From an uncultured Pseudomonadota bacterium (GTDB lineage: Bacteria; Myxococcota_A; Polyangia; Nannocystales; Nannocystaceae): 33,184 bases of DNA. A program made the translations under genes and the position numbers. Position 1 is the stretch's first letter. The number at the start of each line of letters is the position of its first letter. Shown here one piece after another: positions 15,934 through 23,201 of the stretch. Where the stretch lies: positions 1-33,184 of the forward strand of contig CAJXVA010000047.1 of the NCBI GenBank assembly GCA_913061055.1. The letters are read 5' to 3'. A model generated the notes under the pieces. It searched no databases, had not been told where the DNA came from, and worked only from the letters and a program-made list of their open reading frames with translations.

Positions 15934-16599
15934 TTATGCGGCGTTCTTTCGACCACGCTGGGCGAAGCGTTTGCGATCGGTCCGGCTCTTGCCGCGCTTG
16001 GCGAAGGCTTTCTTGCCACCACGTCGGTTGGCCTTACGAGCTTGCTTTCCGTCTCGCTTGGAGCCCTTGCGGGTCGCCTTGTCGCCGCGCTCGCCCTTCT
16101 TGCCTTTGCGAGCCTTCTTGCCTTTTCGGGCCTTTTTGTCGCCCTTGCGGTCCTTCTTGGCGGAGCGCATTTCGGCCATGGTCACCTCGCCGTCGCTGTC
16201 GGCGTCGATCTTGGAGAACCGTTTCTCCATCTTGGTGCCGGCCACTTCATCTGCGCTCAGAGATCCGCTGCCGTCGGTATCACGTTTGGCGAAGCGTTCC
16301 TTGCCGCGAGCGCGATGGTCTCTGTCTTTGCCCTTCTTGCCTTCTTTCGCGCGATGGGCCTTGTGGTGGGCCCGCATCTCGTCGCGGGTCAGCTCACCGT
16401 CGCTGTCGGCGTCGACGGTGGAGAATCGCTGCTCCAGTTTCGTGCCGGCCACTTCGGCAGCGCTCAGAGTTCCACTACCGTCAGCGTCGTAGCGCTGCAT
16501 CTTGTTGGCCTTGTGGCCGCGCTCTTGGGCCGGTGCGTCGGCAGCGGGAGCGGCGAAGAGAAGAGAGGCGGGGACGAGGAGTTGAAGCAATGCGTTCAT
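15934..16599 (-). CDS. Exported EF-hand protein with Lys/Arg-rich tail
   Basis: This 221-residue protein has a signal peptide (about 1-22, ending near APAADAPA) and four canonical EF-hand calcium loops: DADGSGTLSAAE (38-49), DADSDGELTRDE (63-74), DTDGSGSLSADE (107-118) and DADSDGEVTMAE (132-143). The loops form two very similar pairs, so the domain arose by tandem duplication of a two-hand unit. From about 145 to the end the chain is extremely basic, with repeated KKARKGKK-type runs. The start at 16599 is preceded by AAGGA; a longer frame to 16740 lacks a signal sequence. It probably binds calcium in the envelope, while the cationic tail may bind polyanions such as nucleic acid, LPS or exopolysaccharide (inference). 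Confidence 0.87.
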   Translation of the reverse strand: MNALLQLLVPASLLFAAPAADAPAQERGHKANKMQRYDADGSGTLSAAEVAGTKLEQRFSTVDADSDGELTRDEMRAHHKAHRAKEGKKGKDRDHRARGKERFAKRDTDGSGSLSADEVAGTKMEKRFSKIDADSDGEVTMAEMRSAKKDRKGDKKARKGKKARKGKKGERGDKATRKGSKRDGKQARKANRRGGKKAFAKRGKSRTDRKRFAQRGRKNAA

Positions 16600-16746
16600 G
16601 TCGGGAGGTCCTTGCAAACTAAGCTTGATGGCCTCACGGGCGATGCGCTTCCCGCCTTGCGGAGCGCTTGCGGAAACGTGCCTGCGCGTGAACGCTTCGT
16701 GAACAAACCCCGTGGCGACGGCCGGATCGCCGCCCCACACGGGGCA

Positions 16747-17733
16747 CTACGCCTCGGCGCGATGCTGCAGGGCCGTACTCGCGGGCCGCAGAACCGCCCC
16801 CCCGGGCGACCGCACCAACGACAGTCGCGTCTGTGGCAGGAGGACCGACTCGAACACCGTCAGGGTCGACCCCACCGGCGTGAACCCTCGCTCGAGCAAC
16901 CACTCGACCGCGGCGGCATCTAGACTGTCCGGCGCAAGCTCGCCCAGTGACTCCCGCGGGATCTCGGCGAACGTGGTCTCCGGGTCCACCGCGTTGTCCG
17001 CGACGCTCATCGACGCCACGCGCTGCTCGAGAAGCGCCCACGAAGACAACTCGCCACCGCTGTCGAGATCCTCTCGCAAGCCAACCTCAAACGCGACGCA
17101 GGTTCGACCGGTCAGAGGGCTGCGAAGCAACTCGACATCCTCCGGCACGCCTTCGACCGTCGTCGTCGCCGCCGGGGTCGCCGGCGGCAGCGCCAGGGAC
17201 CATCGGTCGGGCAGCGTTCGCTTGGGGGCCACCGACATCTTCCGCAGTCGAGCCCCCGCGAGCCCACCCGCGGCACCGGCGAGCAGAGCGATCCACAACC
17301 CCGCGATCAACGAGCTGGTCGCCAGAATCCCCACAAAGGAGCCGACGACGACGCCCAAGCCGGCCTTGCGAAGGATGTCGACCGACGCCGACTCCGCCGC
17401 GGCAAAACCCTGCTCTCCTTCACGAATCGCGATGGCCGTCGACTCCCGTCTCAGGTCGATCCACGCCCGAGACTGACAGTGGGGACAGTCGGCGCGTTGC
17501 GGCGCCTGCTCCGAGGTGCGATGGGGCGATGCGGCGACGGCGTCCGGCCAGGCCAACCGTCCGCACTCGGAGCACAGCAGCGCTCCGGTGGCACGGACGA
17601 CCTCCTCCTCTGCCGGGTCACGCGGACGTTCGCGTCTCGTCCTCAGCCTGCGGCTCTTGACCTTCTCCGACCGTCCGGCGCGGACCGACACCCCACCGCT
17701 TGCACCCAGACTCACGTGATTCGAGAGTACCAA
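16747..17733 (-). CDS. Zinc-ribbon membrane protein with a GIDE-like domain
   Basis: This roughly 328-residue protein has a basic N-terminus, a four-cysteine zinc ribbon (Cys54, Cys57, Cys83, Cys86 in CSEC and CPHC), a hydrophobic hairpin of two probable membrane helices (about 124-162), and a C-terminal domain with ELLRSPLTGRTCVAFEVGL. That last pattern resembles the GIDE domain of MUL1-type proteins, where SPL(T/S)G-x-C-V-x-(F/Y) is typical; the match is by eye and moderate. No RING domain is present. The start is uncertain: TTG at 17733 or GTG at 17715. It is divergent from hisIE, whose ATG is only 76 bases away, so promoters overlap or face each other here. Function is unknown. Confidence 0.6.
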   Translation of the reverse strand: MVLSNHVSLGASGGVSVRAGRSEKVKSRRLRTRRERPRDPAEEEVVRATGALLCSECGRLAWPDAVAASPHRTSEQAPQRADCPHCQSRAWIDLRRESTAIAIREGEQGFAAAESASVDILRKAGLGVVVGSFVGILATSSLIAGLWIALLAGAAGGLAGARLRKMSVAPKRTLPDRWSLALPPATPAATTTVEGVPEDVELLRSPLTGRTCVAFEVGLREDLDSGGELSSWALLEQRVASMSVADNAVDPETTFAEIPRESLGELAPDSLDAAAVEWLLERGFTPVGSTLTVFESVLLPQTRLSLVRSPGGAVLRPASTALQHRAEA

Positions 17734-17809
17734 GCTCGTGCCGCTTTTCGTCCCGACGATTTGCCGCCACCGGAGTCAGGACGCCGTGGGCTGCGGTACA
17801 ACCCCCACG

Positions 17810-18499
17810 ATGTCGTTTGACGCCGATGCCGTGTGGTCCAGCCTCAAGCACGACGAGCGTGGCCTCGTGGTCTGCGTGGTGCAGCATGCCCACTCGGGGC
17901 AAGTGCTGATGGTCGGCTACATGAACGCACAGGCCCTCGCTGCCACTGCCCACAGCGGCCACGTCACGTTCTTCAGCCGCTCCCGGCAGACGCTATGGGA
18001 AAAGGGCGAGAGTTCGGGCAACACCCTCGACCTCGTCGAGATCCGGACCGACTGCGATCGAGACGCCCTGCTCGTGCATGCAATCCCGCACGGCCCGACC
18101 TGCCACACCGGCACGACCAGCTGCTTCTTTGCCCCGGTCCTGCCGGAGGGCGCAGAGGATGACGGGCCCCATGGAAACGCAGTCGAGCGCGTGTTCGGGG
18201 TCATCCTCGACCGCAAAGCGGGCCAAGGCGCGACGAACAAGGAAGGTCAGAGCTACGTCCGATCGCTGCTCGACAAGGGCGTAGAGAAGATCGCGTCCAA
18301 GGTCACCGAAGAGGCCGGAGAGCTGATCGAGGCCATGCGCGGCGAAACGCCAGAGCGCGTCGTGTCCGAAGCCGCCGACCTGGTCTTTCACGCCATGGTC
18401 GGACTCGCGGCCCGGGATGTGCGTTGGTCGGATGTCACCGCGGAGTTCGCCCGACGTTTCGGGCTCAGCGGTATCGACGAGAAAAACGCTCGGGGCTGA
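17810..18499 (+). CDS. hisIE: Bifunctional phosphoribosyl-AMP cyclohydrolase / phosphoribosyl-ATP pyrophosphatase
   Basis: HisIE catalyses two early steps of histidine biosynthesis. The 229-residue protein has the cyclohydrolase half (about 1-115), with GYMNAQAL, FFSRSRQTLWEKGESSG, metal-binding TDCDRDALL (Cys82) and CHTGTTSCF (Cys98, Cys105). The pyrophosphatase half (about 125-229) has the acidic helices KVTEEAGELIEAM and EAADLVFHAMV. I chose the ATG at 17810 because homology begins at once after it; the frame is open to 17738 but that part does not fit. It is separated from hisH-hisA-hisF by about 5 kb. A diverged copy of its last 22 codons, including the stop, lies at 18881-18946. Confidence 0.96.
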   Translation: MSFDADAVWSSLKHDERGLVVCVVQHAHSGQVLMVGYMNAQALAATAHSGHVTFFSRSRQTLWEKGESSGNTLDLVEIRTDCDRDALLVHAIPHGPTCHTGTTSCFFAPVLPEGAEDDGPHGNAVERVFGVILDRKAGQGATNKEGQSYVRSLLDKGVEKIASKVTEEAGELIEAMRGETPERVVSEAADLVFHAMVGLAARDVRWSDVTAEFARRFGLSGIDEKNARG

Positions 18500-18571
18500 G
18501 AGAGCCCGCCCGACAGCGGCGGCGCAAGAAATGTTGCAACGGCCGACCGCGGTGGTCGACGAGGAGAGCAC

Positions 18572-18862
18572 ATGGGCCTGCTCGTCCTCAATCTCGTCCT
18601 GACCGCCTTCGCCACGATGGTTTTCTTCGGATCTCCGGACTACGACGTCACCTTCAGCCTCGTTCTCGCGGGGTTCTGGACGGTGCAGGCCGTCGGGGCG
18701 TTCCTCTCAGACTCCAAGGGATCCCGCCGGGTGGGCTACGTCCTGGTGTGCATTGGCTGCTTCCCATTCCTCCCACTGGGGGCGTTGGGCATCGTGGGCG
18801 CGCGCCGCATGATTCGCCACGCCAAGGTGCGCGAACAGGCTGAGCTCGAGATGGCGTCCTGA
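18572..18862 (+). CDS. Small three-helix membrane protein
   Basis: No family is recognised. The 96-residue protein has three probable membrane helices (about 2-19, 26-45 and 54-77), a short charged loop SDSKGSRR between the second and third, and a basic then acidic cytoplasmic tail (ARRMIRHAKVREQAELEM). A good ribosome site, GAGGAGAG, precedes the ATG by four bases. It lies between complete hisIE and a scar of another hisIE 3' end, so it may have arrived with the rearrangement that made the scar. Confidence 0.72.
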   Translation: MGLLVLNLVLTAFATMVFFGSPDYDVTFSLVLAGFWTVQAVGAFLSDSKGSRRVGYVLVCIGCFPFLPLGALGIVGARRMIRHAKVREQAELEMAS

Positions 18863-18874
18863 ACGTCGTTGGGT

Positions 18875-18946
18875 GAAGGCATCACCGCTGAGTTCGCCCG
18901 ACGCTTCGGTCTCGGCGGCATCGATGAGAAGGACTCTCGCAGCTGA
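18875..18946 (+). pseudogene. Remnant of the 3' end of a second hisIE/hisE
   Basis: The frame reads ITAEFARRFGLGGIDEKDSRS and stop, against VTAEFARRFGLSGIDEKNARG and stop at the end of hisIE. Counting by eye, 54 of 66 bases agree over the last 22 codons (18434-18499 against 18881-18946). Of 12 differences, seven are silent third-position changes. There is no start codon, ribosome site or upstream domain, so it is not a gene. The silent-biased divergence means the two ends diverged as working genes before one was truncated. Confidence 0.85.
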
Positions 18947-18948
18947 AC

Positions 18949-21723
18949 TCAGGATTCGATCAAGCCCAGAGCCCTGGCTCTCGCCACGGCTTGCGTCCTG
19001 CGATTCACGCCGAGCTTTGCGTAGATGTGCTCGAGGTGTTTCTTCACGGTGCTGGGCGCGATGAACAGCTTGCGCGAGGCTTCTGCGTTGGACATGCCCG
19101 CGGCGATCAACGCGAGAACTTCGAGTTCGCGATCCGAGAGCGCCTCGGTTGGCGCGACGACATCTGGTTTGGGCGGCGCTCGGACCACGAGCGGGGATTC
19201 CACGGCATCGTTGTTCACGCCACGCAGTTGAGCTGCGAACGCCCTCGCCCCCTGTCGCTCGGCCTCGTCGATCGCGTGCGACAAGACCGTGCGTTCGAAC
19301 TCGACGAAGGGCCCGAGAAGCCCCACCGTCGCGGCGAGTTCGACGGCCCGCTGGAGGTTCGGGGTGTCTCCCCGGAGCACTTGGACTTCCGCTCGCAGCA
19401 ACTCGCCTTCGACCTCGCAGGTCCGACGGCCCGCCATCGCCGAGCGGGTGATGCACTCCTCGACCACCTCGAGCGCCTCGTCAAACTCGCCCAGGACCGC
19501 CAAACACCGGGCGAGCACAAACCTGGGATGATCGACTTGAACGCCGGGCATCGGGTTGGGCTTGTAGACCTCGTGGGTCCCTTCACGAATCCCCGGCACC
19601 CGCAGCCAGCGCTCGGCATCCTGCTTGGGATCGACGCCAGAGCGGGGATGCAGGGTGAGCCGAATCCGCTGCGCCTCGATTCGCGAGACGGACATCGGAG
19701 AGTCCATCGCGTCGAGGTGACGGATCGCCTGGTCGATCGTGCTCTGCCAGTCTTCACCTTGGCCGGACTGAACCTCGGACACCGCACGCGGCATCAGCAG
19801 ACACGAGACGTAGCCGTGCCGACGATCCAAGCCCTTGCCCAGCCCGCTCGCGATGGTCACCAGCTCGCTCGCGCGGGGCAGGTCGTGCTGATGCAGTGCC
19901 AGATAGATCGCGGTCCCGAAGCCAACGAGTGCGCTGTTGGGCGGCGTTCCGCCGTACTCGTTCATCGCTGTCTCGAGCAGCGTATCGTGGGCCCGACGAG
20001 ACACATCCAGGCTGCCCCGCAGCAGATCCACGTGGGCGCACTGCCACTCCACCCACATCTCGGCGTACGGGTCGCCCGTCTTTCGGACCGCCTGACGGGT
20101 GCGGTCGAGCTCGGCGCGGGCGTCGACGAGCCGGTCCTGCATCATCGCGAGCACGGCTCGATGCATCGACTTGAACGCGTGCAGATAGGGCCGGTTCGCG
20201 GGCAGAGCATCCACGTGATGCAGGGCCTGCGCCGCCTGTTCGAGGTCCCCCGCTTCCATCGCGACCATCCCGATCAGAAGCTCGATCTCGGCGTCGAGTC
20301 CCGGCTCGGTGGTGTTGCTCTGGCAAGCCCGCAGGTGCTGAAGCCGAACCGAAGCCGACGAGAACTTGAACGAGTAGTAGTCGAGCCACGCTTCGAGCAG
20401 GGCGATGCGGGCGTTCGTGTCCGCGTAGCTGGCCGGGAAGCGGGTGAGCAGCCGCGCGAGGGTATGGCTTTCTCCGCGGATCGTGGAGCTCATCACCAGC
20501 GGGATCAGCAGCGTGCTCGCGCGGTCGTAGTCCTGTGCCAACAAGGCGTGGTCCACCGCATCCTCACACTGCCCCTGGGCCTCGAGCGCGTGGCTTGCCC
20601 GGCCGTGGAGGGCACGTAGGGCGTCCCGCGAGGCCGTCGCTTCGAGCTCATGTCTCAGCAGCGTCCCAAACAGGTGGTGATAGCGGTACGCGGTACGCCG
20701 ACTGTCCAACGGAATGGTGAACACGTTGCTGCGCTCGAGGGTGCCCAGCATCTCGGCCCCATCGCTGCGTTCGGTGACCGCATCGACCAATGGCCCGGTG
20801 AGCTGCCGAAGAATCGACGTCTGCACCAAGAACGTTCGGCTGTCCTCGGGGAGCCGCTGCAGCACCTCTTCCATCAGGTAGTCGAGCACGTAGCGATGAC
20901 TGCCGGCGAATCCCTCGATGAACGCGGCCGCATCCTCCCGCCCCTGCAGCGAGAGCGCGGCCATCTGCAGACCCACCGCCCACCCCTCGGTCCGCGATTC
21001 GAGTTGCACCACCTGCTCGGCGGTCAGCACGACCCCCATCACGTCGCCGAAGAAGGCGGCCGTCTCGTTCTGGGTGAACCGAAGCTCGGGGGCCCGTACC
21101 TCGGTGAGCAAGCCCCGGGCGCGCATTCGACTCAGCGGTAACGCCGGATCTGCCCGGGTCGTCATTACCAGGTGAAGGTTGGGTGGGCAGGCGTCGACCA
21201 CAAACGCCAGCACCTCGTGCACCCGCGAGTCGTCGAGCACGTGCACGTCGTCCAGCACCACCACGAGCGGAACGCCGAGCGAGGCCACTTCGTTGATCAG
21301 GTCGGTCGCCAGGTCGAGCGGGTCTTCCGTGGACACCGCCTTCGGTTCGGACAACAGGTCCCCGCCGAACCCATCGTGCAGACGTCCGATCGCGGCCACG
21401 AAGTAGCGAAGGAAGCGAGCCAGGTCGTTGTCGCGCTCGTCGAGCGAGAACCACGCCGCCGACCGGTCCGCGCCGCGCAGCCAGTTTGCGACGAGCGTCG
21501 TTTTTCCGCTCCCGGCCGGTGCCGACAGCAGGGTCAGCGGTCCCCTCGCGCCCTGGTCCAAGAGAGCCTGCAGGCGTGGCCGAGGCACACACGCCGCACG
21601 CGTGACCGGGACGAACAGTTTCGTCGCCAGCAGGCGAGGCGCCATCGCCCGCGTCGTTGCCGTGTCATCGACCCGTCGCAGCGGGACCACCGGCCCCGAC
21701 TCTGTGTGCACGCCTCTGCTCAC
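18949..21723 (-). CDS. MalT-like ATP-dependent LuxR-family regulator
   Basis: This 924-residue STAND regulator has a short leader, the family opening LLATKLFVP, Walker A APAGSGKTT (about 68-76), Walker B LVVVLDDVHVLDD, an arginine-containing LVMTTRADP sensor, a winged-helix relay region, a long TPR-like sensor (about 400-840) and a C-terminal LuxR helix-turn-helix (about 862-924), with LSDRELEVLALIAAGMSNAEA and STVKKHLEHIYAKLGVNRRTQA. As in MalT, ligand and ATP binding probably drive oligomerisation and promoter activation. The GTG at 21723 overlaps the stop of the 78-residue gene by four bases; the ATG at 21645 (MAPRLLATK) matches family starts better and is a real alternative. The divergent RND operon is the nearest possible target (inference). 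Confidence 0.93.
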   Translation of the reverse strand: MSRGVHTESGPVVPLRRVDDTATTRAMAPRLLATKLFVPVTRAACVPRPRLQALLDQGARGPLTLLSAPAGSGKTTLVANWLRGADRSAAWFSLDERDNDLARFLRYFVAAIGRLHDGFGGDLLSEPKAVSTEDPLDLATDLINEVASLGVPLVVVLDDVHVLDDSRVHEVLAFVVDACPPNLHLVMTTRADPALPLSRMRARGLLTEVRAPELRFTQNETAAFFGDVMGVVLTAEQVVQLESRTEGWAVGLQMAALSLQGREDAAAFIEGFAGSHRYVLDYLMEEVLQRLPEDSRTFLVQTSILRQLTGPLVDAVTERSDGAEMLGTLERSNVFTIPLDSRRTAYRYHHLFGTLLRHELEATASRDALRALHGRASHALEAQGQCEDAVDHALLAQDYDRASTLLIPLVMSSTIRGESHTLARLLTRFPASYADTNARIALLEAWLDYYSFKFSSASVRLQHLRACQSNTTEPGLDAEIELLIGMVAMEAGDLEQAAQALHHVDALPANRPYLHAFKSMHRAVLAMMQDRLVDARAELDRTRQAVRKTGDPYAEMWVEWQCAHVDLLRGSLDVSRRAHDTLLETAMNEYGGTPPNSALVGFGTAIYLALHQHDLPRASELVTIASGLGKGLDRRHGYVSCLLMPRAVSEVQSGQGEDWQSTIDQAIRHLDAMDSPMSVSRIEAQRIRLTLHPRSGVDPKQDAERWLRVPGIREGTHEVYKPNPMPGVQVDHPRFVLARCLAVLGEFDEALEVVEECITRSAMAGRRTCEVEGELLRAEVQVLRGDTPNLQRAVELAATVGLLGPFVEFERTVLSHAIDEAERQGARAFAAQLRGVNNDAVESPLVVRAPPKPDVVAPTEALSDRELEVLALIAAGMSNAEASRKLFIAPSTVKKHLEHIYAKLGVNRRTQAVARARALGLIES

Positions 21724-21956
21724 TCGTCGACCTTGAGCACCGACAGTAGCGTGCATCCGGTGCATTCGAGGCGCCGAAGCAGCCCATACAGCGCGGCTTG
21801 ATCGCGCACCAGCCCCTCGAACACCGTCCGGCCGTGCACTTCGCACGCCTTCAGCGGCTCGAGTGCCGCACGCAACCCTCGCCCAAAGTGCCCCTTCACG
21901 CAGATTCGGTACGTCGCCGCGCCGTCTGATGTTTCGGTGGCGGAGCGGGTCGTCAT
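21720..21956 (-). CDS. Small conserved protein coupled to the MalT-like regulator
   Basis: This 78-residue protein contains TYRICVKGHFGRGL, GRTVFEGLVRDQAALYGLLRRL and TLLSVLKV. I recall the pattern (I/V)RVKGHL ... G-T-x-L-x-G-x-(V/L)-x-DQAALHGLL-x-R(V/L)-x-x-LG-x-x-L(L/I)SV from small, unnamed proteins of about 75-80 residues encoded in many bacteria. It probably folds as a single alpha/beta domain. It overlaps the large regulator by four bases (GTGA), so the two should be made in fixed ratio; a protein partner or modulator of the regulator is the simplest inference. It has three cysteines beyond the motif (positions 38, 65, 68). There is no signal peptide, so it should be cytoplasmic. Confidence 0.78.
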   Translation of the reverse strand: MTTRSATETSDGAATYRICVKGHFGRGLRAALEPLKACEVHGRTVFEGLVRDQAALYGLLRRLECTGCTLLSVLKVDE

Positions 21957-21974
21957 GGCACCTCCGATCCTACG

Positions 21975-22065
21975 TCGCCGGCTGGCGAATCGCCGTTCGC
22001 CAAACGGCGTATTTTGGGCGAAGTCGCCTCCGAACACCCGGTTTCGCCTCGAAATTCGCCGTTCG
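21975..22065. promoter_or_regulatory. Cluster of TCGCC/GGCGA dyads in the divergent promoter
   Basis: Between the divergent starts at 21956 and 22116, the pentamer TCGCC or its complement GGCGA recurs densely. Dyads are TCGCC-ggct-GGCGA (21975-21988), GGCGA-a-TCGCC (21984-21994) and GGCGA-ag-TCGCC (22017-22028). CGCCGTT-cgcca-AACGGCG is a 7-base inverted repeat (21991-22009). TCGCCGTTCG appears twice (21990 and 22056). This looks like a multi-site operator for one or both transcripts, possibly for the MalT-like regulator. Confidence 0.6.
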
Positions 22066-22115
22066 ACCCACAGCGCCTCCAGGGCCCCGGACCTAGCTTT
22101 CGACCCGAGGTCCTG

Positions 22116-23201
22116 ATGAATCCCCGCAAGCCGCTTGGAGTTCTCGCCCTGGTCGCCGTGGCCGGTGCGCTCGCGTTTCCATTGATGCCGTCCTCCGACG
22201 CCGCCGTGGCTCAGGCCCCCGAGGCGGTGGCGAAGAGCGTCGTCGTCGCCCGAGCCACCGCCTCGGAGACCGCGCACGAACTCCGGTTCTCTGGCGTGGT
22301 CCGAGCCAAACACGCAGCCAAGCTTTCCTTCACCGGGCCCGGCCGGGTCCGCAGGCGGTGGGTCGAGGTCGGTGACCGGGTCAAAGCCGGGGCCGTGATC
22401 GCCGCCCTCGACCGCCGCGGCGCGTCCAACCGGATCGCCCGCGCCAAAGCCGGCGTTCGGCAGGCGACTGAACAGCTCGCTCAAGGGGAGCGCGACCACA
22501 CGCGTGCGGATCAACTGGCCGCTGAACGAGCCGCCTCCGAAGCCGAGCTCGAGTCTGCCGCCCATGCCGTCTCCTTGTACTCCGTCTCCCGCGAGGCCGC
22601 CCAAGTCGAGCTCGACGAAGCGCAGCGCATGCATCGCGACGGCGTCATCCGCAGCCCCTTCACCGGCACCATCGTTCGTGTCGACGCCGAGCCGGGTGAG
22701 TTCGTGGGCGCAGGACAATCCGTCGTCCAGATCAATGGCGACGCCCTCGAGGTGGAGCTCCAGGTGCCGGAGACGGTCCTCGCCGACATCGCAGTGGGCG
22801 ACATCGCCTCGTTGACCTTGCCGCTGCAGGATGGCCGACGCGTTGCGGGGCGCATCGAGTCCATCGGGCACGGGGGTGAAGCAGCCGGCCGCCTCTTCCC
22901 GGTCGTCGTCTCGCTCGCCGCCGACGCCGAGCTTATCCCTGGGGTCACGGCGGACTTCGTGCTCTCACGCCAAGCCAACTCCGGCGTGACGGTGCCGGTG
23001 TCATCGGTCGTCGATGCTGGAGACGGCGAGACCACCGTGTTCGTCGTCGAATCCGGTGTCGCGCAGCGGCGCTCCGTCGAGGTCGCCCAGCTGCTCGGTG
23101 TCCATGCCCTCGTCACGCAAGGGCTGACCGCAGGTGAGGACGTCGTCAGTGGCGGTCACTTCGGCCTCGTTCCCGGACAAACCGTCCAGGTGCAGCGATG
23201 A
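22116..23201 (+). CDS. RND efflux periplasmic adaptor (MFP)
   Basis: This 361-residue protein is a HlyD/AcrA-type adaptor linking the inner-membrane pump to the outer-membrane channel. It has an N-terminal signal/anchor segment (about 5-25), a first lipoyl half with VVRAKHAAKLSFTGPGRV and VEVGDRVKAGAVIAALD, an alpha-helical hairpin (about 110-165), the second lipoyl half GVIRSPFTGTIVRVDAEPGEFV, and beta-barrel and membrane-proximal domains ending VVSGGHFGLVPGQTV. I chose the ATG at 22116, with GAGG five bases before it. An open frame upstream to 22014 covers the operator-like cluster and is unlikely to be coding. Its stop overlaps the pump gene by four bases (ATGA). Confidence 0.93.
   Translation: MNPRKPLGVLALVAVAGALAFPLMPSSDAAVAQAPEAVAKSVVVARATASETAHELRFSGVVRAKHAAKLSFTGPGRVRRRWVEVGDRVKAGAVIAALDRRGASNRIARAKAGVRQATEQLAQGERDHTRADQLAAERAASEAELESAAHAVSLYSVSREAAQVELDEAQRMHRDGVIRSPFTGTIVRVDAEPGEFVGAGQSVVQINGDALEVELQVPETVLADIAVGDIASLTLPLQDGRRVAGRIESIGHGGEAAGRLFPVVVSLAADAELIPGVTADFVLSRQANSGVTVPVSSVVDAGDGETTVFVVESGVAQRRSVEVAQLLGVHALVTQGLTAGEDVVSGGHFGLVPGQTVQVQR

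Noticed and set aside
18991..20619. Long plus-strand open frame of 542 codons opposite the MalT-like gene
   Set aside because: It is antisense to a clear regulator, has His/Arg-rich composition typical of reverse-complement GC-rich codons, no family motif and no ribosome site.
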